From Streptomyces sp. CB02009 (GTDB lineage Bacteria; Actinomycetota; Actinomycetes; Streptomycetales; Streptomycetaceae), in the NCBI RefSeq assembly GCF_001905825.1, contig NZ_LIVV01000005.1:264594-328593 (forward strand): a stretch of 64,000 nucleotides of DNA, given 5' to 3'. The position numbers were made by a program, and so were the translations under genes. The stretch's first letter is position 1, and each line of letters opens with the position of its first letter. Of the stretch, positions 1-7,897 are shown in pieces. The notes under the pieces are model-generated. The model was not told where the DNA came from. It saw only the letters and a list, made by a program, of their open reading frames with translations, and ran no database searches.

Positions 1-533
1 ATGTACGTGCCGCGGGCGATGTACTCCTTCAGCACGTCGTTCTGGATCGTGCCGGTCAGCCGGTCCGCCGGGACTCCCTGCTCCTCGCCGACCAGCTGGT
101 ACATCAGCAGCAGGAGGGCGGCGGGGGCGTTGATCGTCATCGAGGTGGAGACCCGGTCCAGCGGGATGCCGTCGAACAGGATCCGCATGTCCTCGACCGA
201 GTCGATCGCCACCCCCACCTTGCCGACCTCGCCCGAGGCGATCGGCGCGTCCGAGTCGTGGCCCATCTGCGTCGGCAGGTCGAAGGCGACGGAGAGGCCC
301 ATGGTGCCGTTGGCGATCAGCTGCTTGTACCGGGCGTTGGACTCGACCGCCGTGCCGAAGCCCGCGTACTGGCGCATCGTCCACGGCCGGCCGGTGTACA
401 TCGACGGGTACACCCCACGGGTGAAGGGGTACGTGCCCGGCTCGCCCAGCTTCTCCGCCGGGTCCCAGCCCTCCAGCGCCTCCGGTCCGTAGACCGGCTC
501 GATGGGCAGTCCCGACTCCGACTCGCGCGCCAT
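1..533 (-). CDS. Acyl-CoA mutase large subunit (methylmalonyl/isobutyryl-CoA mutase type), N-terminal part
   Basis: The reading frame starts at ATG 533 behind a GGGAGG ribosome site and runs off the window edge, so only 177 residues are visible. They contain the mutase substrate-barrel signatures YPFTRGVYPSMY, TMRQYAGFGTA, LSVAFDLPTQMGHDSD and TGTIQNDVLKEYIARGTY. These proteins do a B12-dependent carbon-skeleton rearrangement (methylmalonyl-CoA/succinyl-CoA or isobutyryl-CoA/butyryl-CoA). The N-terminal extension is short, as in actinobacterial large subunits that lack their own B12 domain and pair with a separate small subunit; such a subunit lies at 63503-63910. The C-terminus, which would prove the lack of a B12 domain, is outside the window. 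Substrate is not decidable from this fragment. Confidence 0.93.
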   Translation of the reverse strand, partial: MARESESGLPIEPVYGPEALEGWDPAEKLGEPGTYPFTRGVYPSMYTGRPWTMRQYAGFGTAVESNARYKQLIANGTMGLSVAFDLPTQMGHDSDAPIASGEVGKVGVAIDSVEDMRILFDGIPLDRVSTSMTINAPAALLLLMYQLVGEEQGVPADRLTGTIQNDVLKEYIARGTY

Positions 534-659
534 TGGCTGTGCCTCCCGATGAGATTGGGCCCTGCTCACAGCATGCGCGGATCGTGACCTTCGCGCGCAA
601 CCGCACACGCGCGGGAAGCATCTCTGGGTACATACGAATCGTCTCGGGGGGCAACACCA

Positions 660-1550
660 ATGAAGCGGTCTTCTTCCGTCATACGCAGAGTGGTTCTGGC
701 AGCGGCCTCGGTGGCCCTCGCCGCCGGTTGCACGGCCCAGGCGGCCGGCTCCGGAGGCGGCACCGGGAGCCCGACGGGCGCACCGGCCACGTCGGCCTCC
801 GCGCCGACCGACGCCCCCACCGAGGACGGCAAGCCGCCGTCCCCGTCGGACTCGGCCGCGACGCCCACCGACGCGCCCACGGGGACGCCCTCGGGGACGC
901 CGTCCGGGTCCGCGGGCACCAAGGCCGTGATGGGCGACGGGGACGAGAACGAGCAGGTCCGCGAGCTCCAGGCGCGGTTGCGGCAGCTCAAGCACTTCGA
1001 CCGGGCGCCGACCGGCTTCTACGGGACGATGACGGCCGGCTCGGTCAAGGAGTTCCAGAAGAAGCAGGGCCTGCCGCTGACGGGATCGGTCGACGAGGAG
1101 ACCTGGCAGCGGCTGCTCGGCGCGAGCCGGAAGCCGACCGCCGACGAGCTGAAGCCGTCGACGACCAACGAGCTGGACACCCCCGACGCGCGGTGCATGA
1201 CCGGCCGGGTGCTGTGCATCAGCAAGGAGAGCCGGACCCTCGCCTGGATGATCGACGGCAAGGTCGTCTCGTCGATGGACGTCCGCTTCGGCTCGGAGAA
1301 CACCCCGACCCGCGAGGGCATCTTCACCGTGGAGCGCAAGGTCCGGCAGGACTGGTCGCGGCTGTACCACACGCCGATGCCGCTCTCGATGTACTTCAGC
1401 CGGGGCCAGGCGGTGCACTACTCGTCGGACTTCGCGGCGCGCGGCTACAACGGGGCCTCGCACGGCTGCGTCAACGTCCGGGACCGGGCCAAGCTCACGA
1501 CCCTCTTCGACCAGGTGAAGGTCGGCGACAAGGTCGTCGTCCACTGGTGA
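660..1550 (+). CDS. L,D-transpeptidase lipoprotein with peptidoglycan-binding domain
   Basis: 296 residues. A basic/hydrophobic leader (1-23) ends in an AAGC lipobox-like site with Cys24, followed by a Gly/Ser/Thr/Pro-rich spacer to about residue 90. Residues 92-153 form a PG_binding_1 domain (EQVRELQARLRQL, VKEFQKKQGLPLTG). Residues 180-296 form a YkuD catalytic domain with SHGCVNVRD, catalytic Cys270 and His268. Family enzymes make 3-3 peptidoglycan cross-links or attach proteins outside the membrane. A G-rich ribosome site lies 8 nt before ATG 660. A strong hairpin follows the gene. Single gene, convergent with the next. Confidence 0.93.
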   Translation: MKRSSSVIRRVVLAAASVALAAGCTAQAAGSGGGTGSPTGAPATSASAPTDAPTEDGKPPSPSDSAATPTDAPTGTPSGTPSGSAGTKAVMGDGDENEQVRELQARLRQLKHFDRAPTGFYGTMTAGSVKEFQKKQGLPLTGSVDEETWQRLLGASRKPTADELKPSTTNELDTPDARCMTGRVLCISKESRTLAWMIDGKVVSSMDVRFGSENTPTREGIFTVERKVRQDWSRLYHTPMPLSMYFSRGQAVHYSSDFAARGYNGASHGCVNVRDRAKLTTLFDQVKVGDKVVVHW

Positions 1551-1593
1551 CCGGGGGCCCCGTCGACCGGTGACTCGGGAGGGGGAGGGAGAG

Positions 1594-1632
1594 GGCGCGG
1601 GTGGGACCGGGGGAACGTGTCCCACCCGCGCC
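1594..1632. terminator. Bidirectional hairpin terminator
   Basis: Perfect 13-bp inverted repeat (GGCGCGGGTGGGA at 1594-1606, complement at 1620-1632) with a 13-nt loop, between two convergent genes (L,D-transpeptidase and the membrane partner of the ECF sigma factor). There is no U-tract, which is usual in Streptomyces. Confidence 0.8.
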
Positions 1633-1729
1633 ATGTGCGCGGAGCCGTAGGTACGGGGGGAACCCCGGCTCACTGCGCGGCCGATGACCAGTCGGCACAC
1701 TCAGTACTGCGCCGACGGGTCCAGAAGTG

Positions 1730-2923
1730 TTACACCGGGAGCGGAACGCGCGCGCCGACGCCGATTCCGAGGGGCGGTACGGCGGTGAGACCGGCGGTGT
1801 CGGGGGCCGAGGAGCGGGCCGTGTCGCGGCGGTCCCGGCCGCCGTCGCCGTTCCGACCGTCGCGGTCGCCGCCACGCCCGTCGCCGCTTCCCCGGTCGTT
1901 CCCGTCGCCCTTGGGGTCGTCGTCGGACCCGTCCTTCGAGTCGTCCCCGCCGCTGCCGCCGTCCTGCGGCGCGGACGTGCCGCCGAGGATCCGGTCGCAG
2001 TAGCGGCGCAGGGTCTCGCCGTCGCGCAGGATGTCCGTGAGCCCCTTGCGGCCGCCGGCGTCGAGCTGTCCCGAGCGGAAGGCCCGGCAGGCCTTGAGGA
2101 CCTTCTCCCGGGTCGTGGTGGTGCTCGGGTCGCCTCCCGTGCCGCCCGCGCCGCCGTCCTTGCCGCCGGTCTCCCCGCCGGATCCGCCCGGGTCCGTTCC
2201 CGTGCCGGAGGTGGTCCGGTCCGGCTTCGGGGTGCCGGGACCCTGGGTGCCCGTGCCGTGCCCGTCGGGCGTTCCGGTGGACGGCGGGGCGGTGACGGTG
2301 CCGGACGAGGGGGACGCGGTGGGCGTGCGGTCGTCGCCGCCCGGTTCCGTCGAGGGGGCCTCCGGGTCCTTGCGTATGCCGGGGTCCTCCGAGACGAGCG
2401 GGTCGGCGTGCTCGCCCGCCGTGACGGAGCTCGCGGGCGCGGGGCCGCCCACCATGGGCAGCACACCCGTTCCCGCGGCGACGGCGACCCCTCCGACGGT
2501 GACGGCGGCGACCGCGGCGGCGAGTCCGTAGCGGAGGGAGCGTCCCCAGCGGGGGCGGCCGGCGGGCACGGGAACGCGGCCGGCGGGCACGGGGGCGAGC
2601 CGCACCCGGCCGAGTTCGGCCTGTTCGGTGCGGCTCGTGGCGGCCGGGGCGACGGGGGCCGCGGCGGGGCCGGCGGCGCGCTCGGCCCGCGCCGCGCGGA
2701 AGGCGGCGAGTGCGGCGGCCTCGCCCGGGAGCTCGGTGCGCGCGGCCGGGGGGAGGGCCGGAGTGCGGGCCGCGTCGAGGGCTTCGGCGCGGGCCGCGTC
2801 GAGGGCTTCGGCGAGGCGCTCGGCCCGGGAACGGGTGTGGTCGTCGACGGCATCGACCGGCTCGCCGCGGAGCAGCCGCTCCGCGGCCTCCTGGTCGAGC
2901 CACTGGTACCGCTCGTCGGCCAT
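1730..2923 (-). CDS. Putative anti-sigma/sigma-linked membrane protein
   Basis: 397 residues from ATG 2923; a GTG three bases upstream is an alternative start. The N-terminal about 100 residues (MADERYQWLDQEAAERLLRG...) are soluble, helical and alanine-rich. One membrane segment at about 130-155 is followed by a long Pro/Thr/Gly/Asp-rich external tail ending in a basic/Asp repeat region. Its start overlaps the stop of the sigma gene by one base, so the two are translationally coupled. This arrangement is typical of membrane-bound anti-sigma factors, but no HxxxCxxC zinc motif is present, so the anti-sigma role is an inference from context. Confidence 0.8.
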   Translation of the reverse strand: MADERYQWLDQEAAERLLRGEPVDAVDDHTRSRAERLAEALDAARAEALDAARTPALPPAARTELPGEAAALAAFRAARAERAAGPAAAPVAPAATSRTEQAELGRVRLAPVPAGRVPVPAGRPRWGRSLRYGLAAAVAAVTVGGVAVAAGTGVLPMVGGPAPASSVTAGEHADPLVSEDPGIRKDPEAPSTEPGGDDRTPTASPSSGTVTAPPSTGTPDGHGTGTQGPGTPKPDRTTSGTGTDPGGSGGETGGKDGGAGGTGGDPSTTTTREKVLKACRAFRSGQLDAGGRKGLTDILRDGETLRRYCDRILGGTSAPQDGGSGGDDSKDGSDDDPKGDGNDRGSGDGRGGDRDGRNGDGGRDRRDTARSSAPDTAGLTAVPPLGIGVGARVPLPV

Positions 2924-3672
2924 CACATGTCCTTCTGCGTACGCGGACGCGATTGCGTCACACCGCCCGGGGCCACCGACCCCGGCACGCGCCCGCGTTG
3001 CGGAGGCACACCGTCCAGCGGGACGACGGCCTCGCCGGTGCCGTCCGGTCCGGCCGTCTCGCCGTCGACGCCGAGGAGTTCGGCCAGCTTCTTGAGGCCT
3101 CGGTGGGCCGCGGTACGGACGGCTCCGGGGCGTTTGCCCAGGGTGTCGGCGGCGGTCTTGGCGTCGAGGCCGACGACGACGCGCAGGACGACGGCCTCGG
3201 CCTGGTCCTGCGGAAGCTGGGCGATCAGCTGCATGGTGTGGCCGGTGGCCAGCGCCTCCAGTGCCTCGCCCGCGGTGTCGGACGCGGCGGGCTTGTCGGC
3301 GAGTTCCGTCTCGTCGGCGCCGACGGCGGGGCGCCTGCCGCGCATGCGGACGTGGTCGAGGGCCCGGTTGCGGGCGATCCGGGCCGCCCAGCCGCGGAAG
3401 CGGTCCGCGTCGCCGTCGAAGCGGTCGAGGTCACGGGCTATCTGGAGCCAGGCCTCCGAGGCGACGTCCTCCGCCTCGATGTCGCCGACCAGTGTGCGTA
3501 TGTAGCCGAGCAACCGTGGATGCACGGCGCGATACACAGTACGGAACGCGTCCTCGTCCCCGTCCTGCGCAGCGAGCACCGCGGCCGTCAGCTCCGCGTC
3601 GTCCCCCAGCACTCCCCAAACCCTGTTCGTCGGTCGCGTCGTCGCTTCATCGCGGCTGGTCACCACCGCCAC
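2923..3672 (-). CDS. ECF-type RNA polymerase sigma factor
   Basis: 249 residues from GTG 3672 (a GAGG stretch lies just upstream). Region 2 spans about residues 40-110 (AFRTVYRAVHPRLLGYIRTL, then DVASEAWLQIARDLDRFDGD and FRGWAARIARNRALDHVR). Region 4 spans about 150-205 (LPQDQAEAVVLRVVVGLDAKTAADTLGKR). It would direct RNA polymerase to a dedicated promoter set. The downstream membrane protein overlaps by one base and probably controls it. The C-terminal 45 residues after region 4 are Gly/Pro-rich. The exact start is uncertain because several GTG codons lie close together. Confidence 0.9.
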   Translation of the reverse strand: MAVVTSRDEATTRPTNRVWGVLGDDAELTAAVLAAQDGDEDAFRTVYRAVHPRLLGYIRTLVGDIEAEDVASEAWLQIARDLDRFDGDADRFRGWAARIARNRALDHVRMRGRRPAVGADETELADKPAASDTAGEALEALATGHTMQLIAQLPQDQAEAVVLRVVVGLDAKTAADTLGKRPGAVRTAAHRGLKKLAELLGVDGETAGPDGTGEAVVPLDGVPPQRGRVPGSVAPGGVTQSRPRTQKDM

Positions 3673-3923
3673 GACGCCTCGCGCATCTGCACGCTACGTC
3701 GTGTCGCGGCGCCGCGTCCACGCGGTCCGGGCTCTTTGTACAACTTGCAACCTTCGGGCGGTGGTGCGCGGGATGCCGCCGACCCGCCCGCGGTGTGACA
3801 GAAAGCGCACTCCCGGCGCTGAATGGAGTACGGAGCCGTGCTGCGGCTCCGTGGACGACGGCCGGGGTCTCTCCTGTGGGGGGTGGCGACCTCGGCCGTC
3901 TCCCTTTTTCCACCCCTTCCGGG

Positions 3924-3971
3924 TGTCAACCGAAGGTTGACAGTGAAGGGGTGTCAACCTACGGTTGCCTC
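3924..3971 (+). promoter_or_regulatory. Leaderless promoter with twin palindromic operators
   Basis: TTGACA (3937-3942), a 17-bp spacer and TACGGT (3960-3965) form a near-ideal promoter. ATG 3972 lies 6 nt after the -10, so transcription should start at or next to the A of ATG; no Shine-Dalgarno is present. A perfect palindrome TGTCAACC-GAA-GGTTGACA (3924-3942) contains the -35. A second copy, TGTCAACC-TAC-GGTTGcC (3952-3968), covers the -10, 28 bp away. Binding of a dimer at each would block polymerase. The following gene encodes an HTH protein, so autoregulation is the simplest inference. The rest of 3673-3923, upstream of the sigma gene, shows nothing I can name. Confidence 0.82.
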
Positions 3972-4724
3972 ATGACGAATCCAGTCGGCCCGAATGTCCC
4001 TGTCCGTCTCGACGAACTCATCGACGCGATCAAGAAGGTCCACACCGACGCACTGGAGCAGCTCTCCGGTGCCGTCATGGCGGCGGACCACCTCGGCGAT
4101 GTCGCCGATCACCTCATCGGCCACTTCGTGGACCAGGCCCGGCGCTCCGGCGCCTCCTGGACCGACATCGGCCGCAGCATGGGCGTCACCCGCCAGGCGG
4201 CCCAGAAGCGGTTCGTACCGAAGGACCCGGACGCCGAGAAGATGGACCCGAACGCCGGGTTCAACCGCTTCACCCCCCGCGCCCGGAACGTGGTGATGGC
4301 CTCCCAGAACGAGGCCACGGCCGTCGGCAACGGCGAGATCACCACCGCGCACCTGGCACTCGGCCTGCTCGCCGAGCCCGAGGGGATCGCGGCGCACTGG
4401 ATCACTTCGCGGGGCGTCACCCTCGACCAGGTCCGCGAGGCGGCCGCCGCGACCCTGCCGCCGGCCGTCGAGAATCCGCCCACCCTCGTCCCGTACGACG
4501 CGGCGGCGAAGAAGGTCCTGGAGCTGACGTTCCGCGAGGCGCTGCGCCTCGGCCACAACTACGTCGGCACCGAGCACATCCTGCTGGCCCTCATGGAGCA
4601 CGAGGACGGTACGGGCGTCCTGGCGGGTCTCGGCCTCGACAAGGCGACGGCCGAGCGGCAGATCGCCGAGACGATCGCCTCGGCGACGATCGCGGCCCCG
4701 GAGGCCCCGGAGGAGGCCTCCTAG
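3972..4724 (+). CDS. HTH regulator with Clp N-terminal (ClpC-N) repeats
   Basis: 250 residues. Residues 61-81 (ASWTDIGRSMGVTRQAAQKRF) look like a helix-turn-helix. Residues 98-163 and 175-235 are two Clp-N repeats (FTPRARNVVMASQNEA... ITTAHLALGLL; LELTFREALRLGHNYVGTEHILLAL), the substrate/adaptor-binding module of ClpA/ClpC, but there is no AAA ATPase domain. Such proteins are plausible regulators that read the state of the Clp protease. The gene is monocistronic and leaderless, behind two palindromes. The start at 3972 is fixed by the promoter geometry. Longer frames upstream run through the operators and are not credible. Confidence 0.88.
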   Translation: MTNPVGPNVPVRLDELIDAIKKVHTDALEQLSGAVMAADHLGDVADHLIGHFVDQARRSGASWTDIGRSMGVTRQAAQKRFVPKDPDAEKMDPNAGFNRFTPRARNVVMASQNEATAVGNGEITTAHLALGLLAEPEGIAAHWITSRGVTLDQVREAAAATLPPAVENPPTLVPYDAAAKKVLELTFREALRLGHNYVGTEHILLALMEHEDGTGVLAGLGLDKATAERQIAETIASATIAAPEAPEEAS

Positions 4725-4730
4725 GAGCGC

Positions 4731-4793
4731 CTCAGGCGGTGCGGGGCCCGGCGGCGGGCCTCCCGGCGGCTCAGGCGGTCCGGGCCCGGCGGG
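4731..4793. repeat. Direct repeat at a gene end, copying a stop codon
   Basis: CTCAGGCGGT plus a CGGGCCCGGCGG-like tail occurs at 4731-4754 and again at 4770-4793 (one indel). The second copy holds the last codons and TGA stop (4771-4773) of the minus-strand gene that follows; the first copy repeats them about 40 bp downstream. GGCCCG/CGGGCC at 4745-4760 can also form a small hairpin. Confidence 0.65.
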
Positions 4794-5340
4794 AGACGAC
4801 CGCGCGCAGCACCCGCCCGCCCTCGACGGAGAGTTCACGGGCCCGGCGCAGACCGGTCGGGCCGTGGGCGACCGAGTCGAGGACGGCCTGCTGGCGGCGG
4901 AGCTCTCCCGCGAGCAGCGGGCCCGCGCCGTCCGCGTCACCGGCCCGGCAGCGCTCGACGAGGCCGTCGGGCACGTCGGCGGCGTCGTACCGCCCGTGCA
5001 GGGCGAGGGCGGTGACGGAGCAGGCGGCGGCCCAGCCGCGCAGGGCGCCGGCCGTCCAGCTCGACGGGGCGTCCGCGAGCATGCCGCGTACGGCCCCGCC
5101 GTCGGCGCCGTCGGCGCCCGTCTCCGCGTCCAGCTCGACCCGGGCTTTGGCGACGGCCTCGCCCCAGGCCTCGCCGTCACCGCGCGCGACGGCGGCCCAC
5201 ACGGGACGCAGGGCGTCGCCCCGGTCGCCGGCGAGCAGGGGGAGGCAGCGGTCGAGGCAGGCGAGACCGGCCGCGGCCAGGCCCCGCTCGTCGGCCCCGT
5301 CGATCAGTTCCAGCAGGCTCCGGCCCGTCACCGACGTCAT
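4771..5340 (-). CDS. Conserved hypothetical protein
   Basis: 189 residues, starting MTSVTGRSLLELIDGADERG. Predicted soluble and mostly alpha-helical, with no signal peptide, membrane segment or recognisable catalytic motif. There is one Ala/Asp/Gly-rich patch around residues 75-90. It lies alone between the Clp-N regulator (convergent) and the toxin-antitoxin pair. Codon use is like its neighbours. I do not recognise the family. Confidence 0.7.
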   Translation of the reverse strand: MTSVTGRSLLELIDGADERGLAAAGLACLDRCLPLLAGDRGDALRPVWAAVARGDGEAWGEAVAKARVELDAETGADGADGGAVRGMLADAPSSWTAGALRGWAAACSVTALALHGRYDAADVPDGLVERCRAGDADGAGPLLAGELRRQQAVLDSVAHGPTGLRRARELSVEGGRVLRAVVSRRARTA

Positions 5341-5457
5341 GGACGCCTCCTTGCCACCCGATATGGACGCAGTACGTCCCCTACTGCGCCGTGTGGCGCT
5401 TTTTCGTCACTGCGCGGCCGGAATCATGCCAGTGGCGCCCGGGTGTTGCCTAGGGTC

Positions 5458-5880
5458 CTACCGCAGCCCGAGGGCCTTCTCGTTGAAGACCTCGACCGGG
5501 CACTTCGCACCGGTGGCCCGCGCGCCGTCGCGGATCCGACCGTCACTGGTCACCAACGGAACGCCGTACCCCTCCGCGAGCGCCACGTACGTCGCGTCGT
5601 AGGCCGTGAGGTTCGCGTACAGCTCACGCACCCGGGGCAGCAGCGGGAGCTGCTCCGACCTGCGCAGCGGCAGCTCGGCGAAGGCCGCGCAGGCGTCGTC
5701 CAGCTCACGGGTGGTGAGCTTGCCGCCGCGATGGCGGCCCAGCAGGGCCGAGGCCACCTCGATGTCGACGAGATACGGGGCGAGCAGGCGCTCCCCCTTC
5801 ACCCGCTCCCGCAGCGCGCCGCCGACGGGACCGGCGTCGGCCAGCAGCATGACGAGCGCGCCGGCGTCCACGACGATCAC
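5458..5880 (-). CDS. PIN-domain toxin (VapC family)
   Basis: 140 residues with the four acidic PIN positions: Asp5 (MIVVDAGALV), Glu41 (VDIEVASALLGRH), Asp95 (LTAYDATYVALAEGYG) and Asp113 (VTSDGRI). VapC proteins are Mg-dependent RNases that cut tRNA or rRNA when released from the antitoxin. The gene starts at ATG 5880 and overlaps the antitoxin gene by 4 bp (ATGA), so translation is coupled. Length is normal and the catalytic set is complete, so it should be active. The target RNA cannot be predicted. Confidence 0.9.
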   Translation of the reverse strand: MIVVDAGALVMLLADAGPVGGALRERVKGERLLAPYLVDIEVASALLGRHRGGKLTTRELDDACAAFAELPLRRSEQLPLLPRVRELYANLTAYDATYVALAEGYGVPLVTSDGRIRDGARATGAKCPVEVFNEKALGLR

Positions 5881-6107
5881 TCGCGCCGCCTTCCCCGGTC
5901 GATCTCGTCGAGCACGTCACCCGTCTCCAGGCGGGCCGTGGCCCGCTCCTCGACACGGGCGAGCACGTCCTCGAGCGACGGCGTCGCCGCTTCCTGCTCC
6001 AGCAGGGTCCGGGCGTACGCCTGGAGGGACTGCCTGTTGCGCGCGGCCCTTATCTTCAGCTCGGTCAGCGCTTCCTCGGACAGGTCGCGTACGTAGAGAG
6101 TGGCCAT
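5877..6107 (-). CDS. RHH antitoxin (VapB/FitA type)
   Basis: 76 residues. The N-terminus ATLYVRDLSEEALTELKIRAARNRQSLQAYARTLL is a ribbon-helix-helix fold, which binds DNA as a dimer. The C-terminal acidic/basic tail (LEDVLARVEERATARLETGDVLDEIDRGRRRE) would wrap the PIN toxin. Antitoxin first and toxin second with a 4-bp overlap is the standard order. TAAAGT lies 6 nt before ATG 6107 on the minus strand, so the message may be leaderless. The complex should repress its own promoter. Confidence 0.9.
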   Translation of the reverse strand: MATLYVRDLSEEALTELKIRAARNRQSLQAYARTLLEQEAATPSLEDVLARVEERATARLETGDVLDEIDRGRRRE

Positions 6108-6146
6108 GCGACAACTTTAGTCGCACTGCCAGCAGAGTGCTGGCAG
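6108..6146 (-). promoter_or_regulatory. Promoter/operator of the toxin-antitoxin pair (or upstream terminator)
   Basis: Next to the antitoxin start there is a GCGAC...GTCGC inverted repeat enclosing TAAAGT. Just upstream is a perfect 9-bp inverted repeat CTGCCAGCA-GAG-TGCTGGCAG (6126-6146). The second repeat starts 8 bp past the end of the hexosaminidase gene, so it could be that gene's terminator, the RHH operator, or both. Confidence 0.55.
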
Positions 6147-6153
6147 ATCCGGG

Positions 6154-7791
6154 TCAGCCGCGCACCTGCGTCGCCAGCGTCCGGAACTGCTCCCAGGTCA
6201 GGGTCGGCGTCCTGGCGTCCCAGACCTTCTGGGCGAGGGCCGTCAGGGGCATGCGGATGCCGTTCGCCACCTGGGCCGGGGTCTGGGCCCCCGCCAGGTC
6301 GCACCAGACCGCGAAGCGGGCGCCCAGGATCTGGGGGCCGTACCGGGCGGGGACGGGGGTCGTGCCGCGGAGGACCAGGGGGGTCCACTGCTCGTAGATG
6401 CGGCGGCCCGTGGGGTACGTGAACTGGTTCGGCTCGCCGAGGACGTAGTACAGGTACTCGTCGTTGAGGTTCATGACCTTGCGGCCCTCGGCCAGGTACT
6501 CGGCGGGCGGGCGGGCGCCGATCTCCTTGCCCGTCCAGTACTCGACCTCGATGCGCTGGTCGGCGGTGACGACGCCGCCGCGGAAGAAGCCGTCGTTCCA
6601 GGCCTTGGCCGTCTTCCCGGCCGTGCGCACGACGGCGGCGCGGTCGTTCAGCCAGCCCTCCGCGAGGTCCTGGACACCGGCCTGGGGTCCGTACTTCTGC
6701 CGGGCCGCCGTGGCCAGCTGCGGGTACGAGGCGGAGGGGCTGCGGACGGTCAGCGCCTGGTACTCGTCGGCGCCGACGTGGAACCAGCCGCCGGGGAAGA
6801 GCGCGGAGTACTCGCGGAGCAGGTCGTCGACGATCTGCGCCGAGGCCGGCTTGGAGATGTCGATGGCGCCCTGCCGCGGGACCCCCTGGACGTTGCGCAG
6901 CTGGAGGTCCGGGTGGGCGCGCAGGACGGCGCCGAGGTGTCCGGGCGAGTCGATCTCGGGCACGACGGTGATGTGCAGGCTCTGCGCGAGGGCGAGGATC
7001 CGGCGCACCTCCGCCTTGCTGAGGTGCTGCGCGGAGACGATCTCGGGGTGGGAGTCGGAGGCGATCCGGAAGCCCTGGTCGTCGGAGAAGTGCAGACCGA
7101 ACTGGTTGAGCTTGAGGTCGGCCATCTCGCGCAGCCGGTCCTCGATCCAGCCGGCGGTGAAGAACTTGCGGGCGATGTCGACGTTGAGTCCGCGCTGGGG
7201 CTTCGCGGGCGCGTCGGTGACGACGCCCTCGGGCATCGCGCCGGTGCCCTTCACCGACTGCTTGAGGGTGCGGGTGCCGTAGAAGACGCCGGCCTCGTCG
7301 GGCCCGGTGATCCGGACCCGGCCGTCACGGACGGTCAGGGTGTACGACTCGCGCGCCCCGGTCCCGCCGAGCGCCAGTTCGACGTCCCCGGGCCCCGCGG
7401 CGGCGGTGCCCCGGTACGGGATGCCGAGCTCCCCCGCGAGGAGCTTCCCCTCGTCGGCGAGGCCCGCGCTGTTCGCCGCGACGACGACTCCGGCGGGGGC
7501 CGCGGGCTTCCAGCCGGGTCCGCGGGCGGCCTCGTGGTCGCGGACCGCGGGCACCGTGCGCGGCGCGGTGGAGAGCGGGTAGGTCCGCGTCGGCGTGGGT
7601 GTCGGGCTGGGCGGCGCGCTGGTGGGCGCCGCGCTCGCGGACGTGCCGGAAGAGGTGCCGGAGGGGGCGGCGGCGGACGTGCCCGAGCCGGACGGAGATC
7701 CGCCGGAGCAGGCCGCCACGGTGGCCAGTGCCACCGCCGTCGCCAGGAGTGCGGGGCCCTTGTGGGGCCCTCGTATGGAGTACCGCATCAT
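6154..7791 (-). CDS. GH20 beta-N-acetylhexosaminidase lipoprotein
   Basis: 545 residues from ATG 7791 (GGGAGG 7 nt upstream; a second ATG follows directly). The leader ends in a VAAC lipobox and is followed by a Ser/Thr/Pro linker of about 50 residues. About 90-190 is the GH20b domain (GVVVAANSAGLADEGKLLAG...). The barrel follows, with GLNVDIARKFFTAGWI, LNQFGLHFSDDQGFRI, VPEIDSPGH and FHVGADEYQ; the Asp-Glu pair near residues 342-343 is catalytic. It removes terminal GlcNAc from chito-oligosaccharides or cell-wall glycans outside the cell. Monocistronic. I looked for a DasR site upstream and found no convincing one. Confidence 0.93.
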   Translation of the reverse strand: MMRYSIRGPHKGPALLATAVALATVAACSGGSPSGSGTSAAAPSGTSSGTSASAAPTSAPPSPTPTPTRTYPLSTAPRTVPAVRDHEAARGPGWKPAAPAGVVVAANSAGLADEGKLLAGELGIPYRGTAAAGPGDVELALGGTGARESYTLTVRDGRVRITGPDEAGVFYGTRTLKQSVKGTGAMPEGVVTDAPAKPQRGLNVDIARKFFTAGWIEDRLREMADLKLNQFGLHFSDDQGFRIASDSHPEIVSAQHLSKAEVRRILALAQSLHITVVPEIDSPGHLGAVLRAHPDLQLRNVQGVPRQGAIDISKPASAQIVDDLLREYSALFPGGWFHVGADEYQALTVRSPSASYPQLATAARQKYGPQAGVQDLAEGWLNDRAAVVRTAGKTAKAWNDGFFRGGVVTADQRIEVEYWTGKEIGARPPAEYLAEGRKVMNLNDEYLYYVLGEPNQFTYPTGRRIYEQWTPLVLRGTTPVPARYGPQILGARFAVWCDLAGAQTPAQVANGIRMPLTALAQKVWDARTPTLTWEQFRTLATQVRG

Positions 7792-7897
7792 TCGGAATCC
7801 TCCCGCACCGCGGGCGGTCCGGCCAATCGGGGGACATGACCGTCCCCGTGACCGGAACGCGTTCGTCCATCACCTGTTCCGAAACTCTCCCTTCCGG

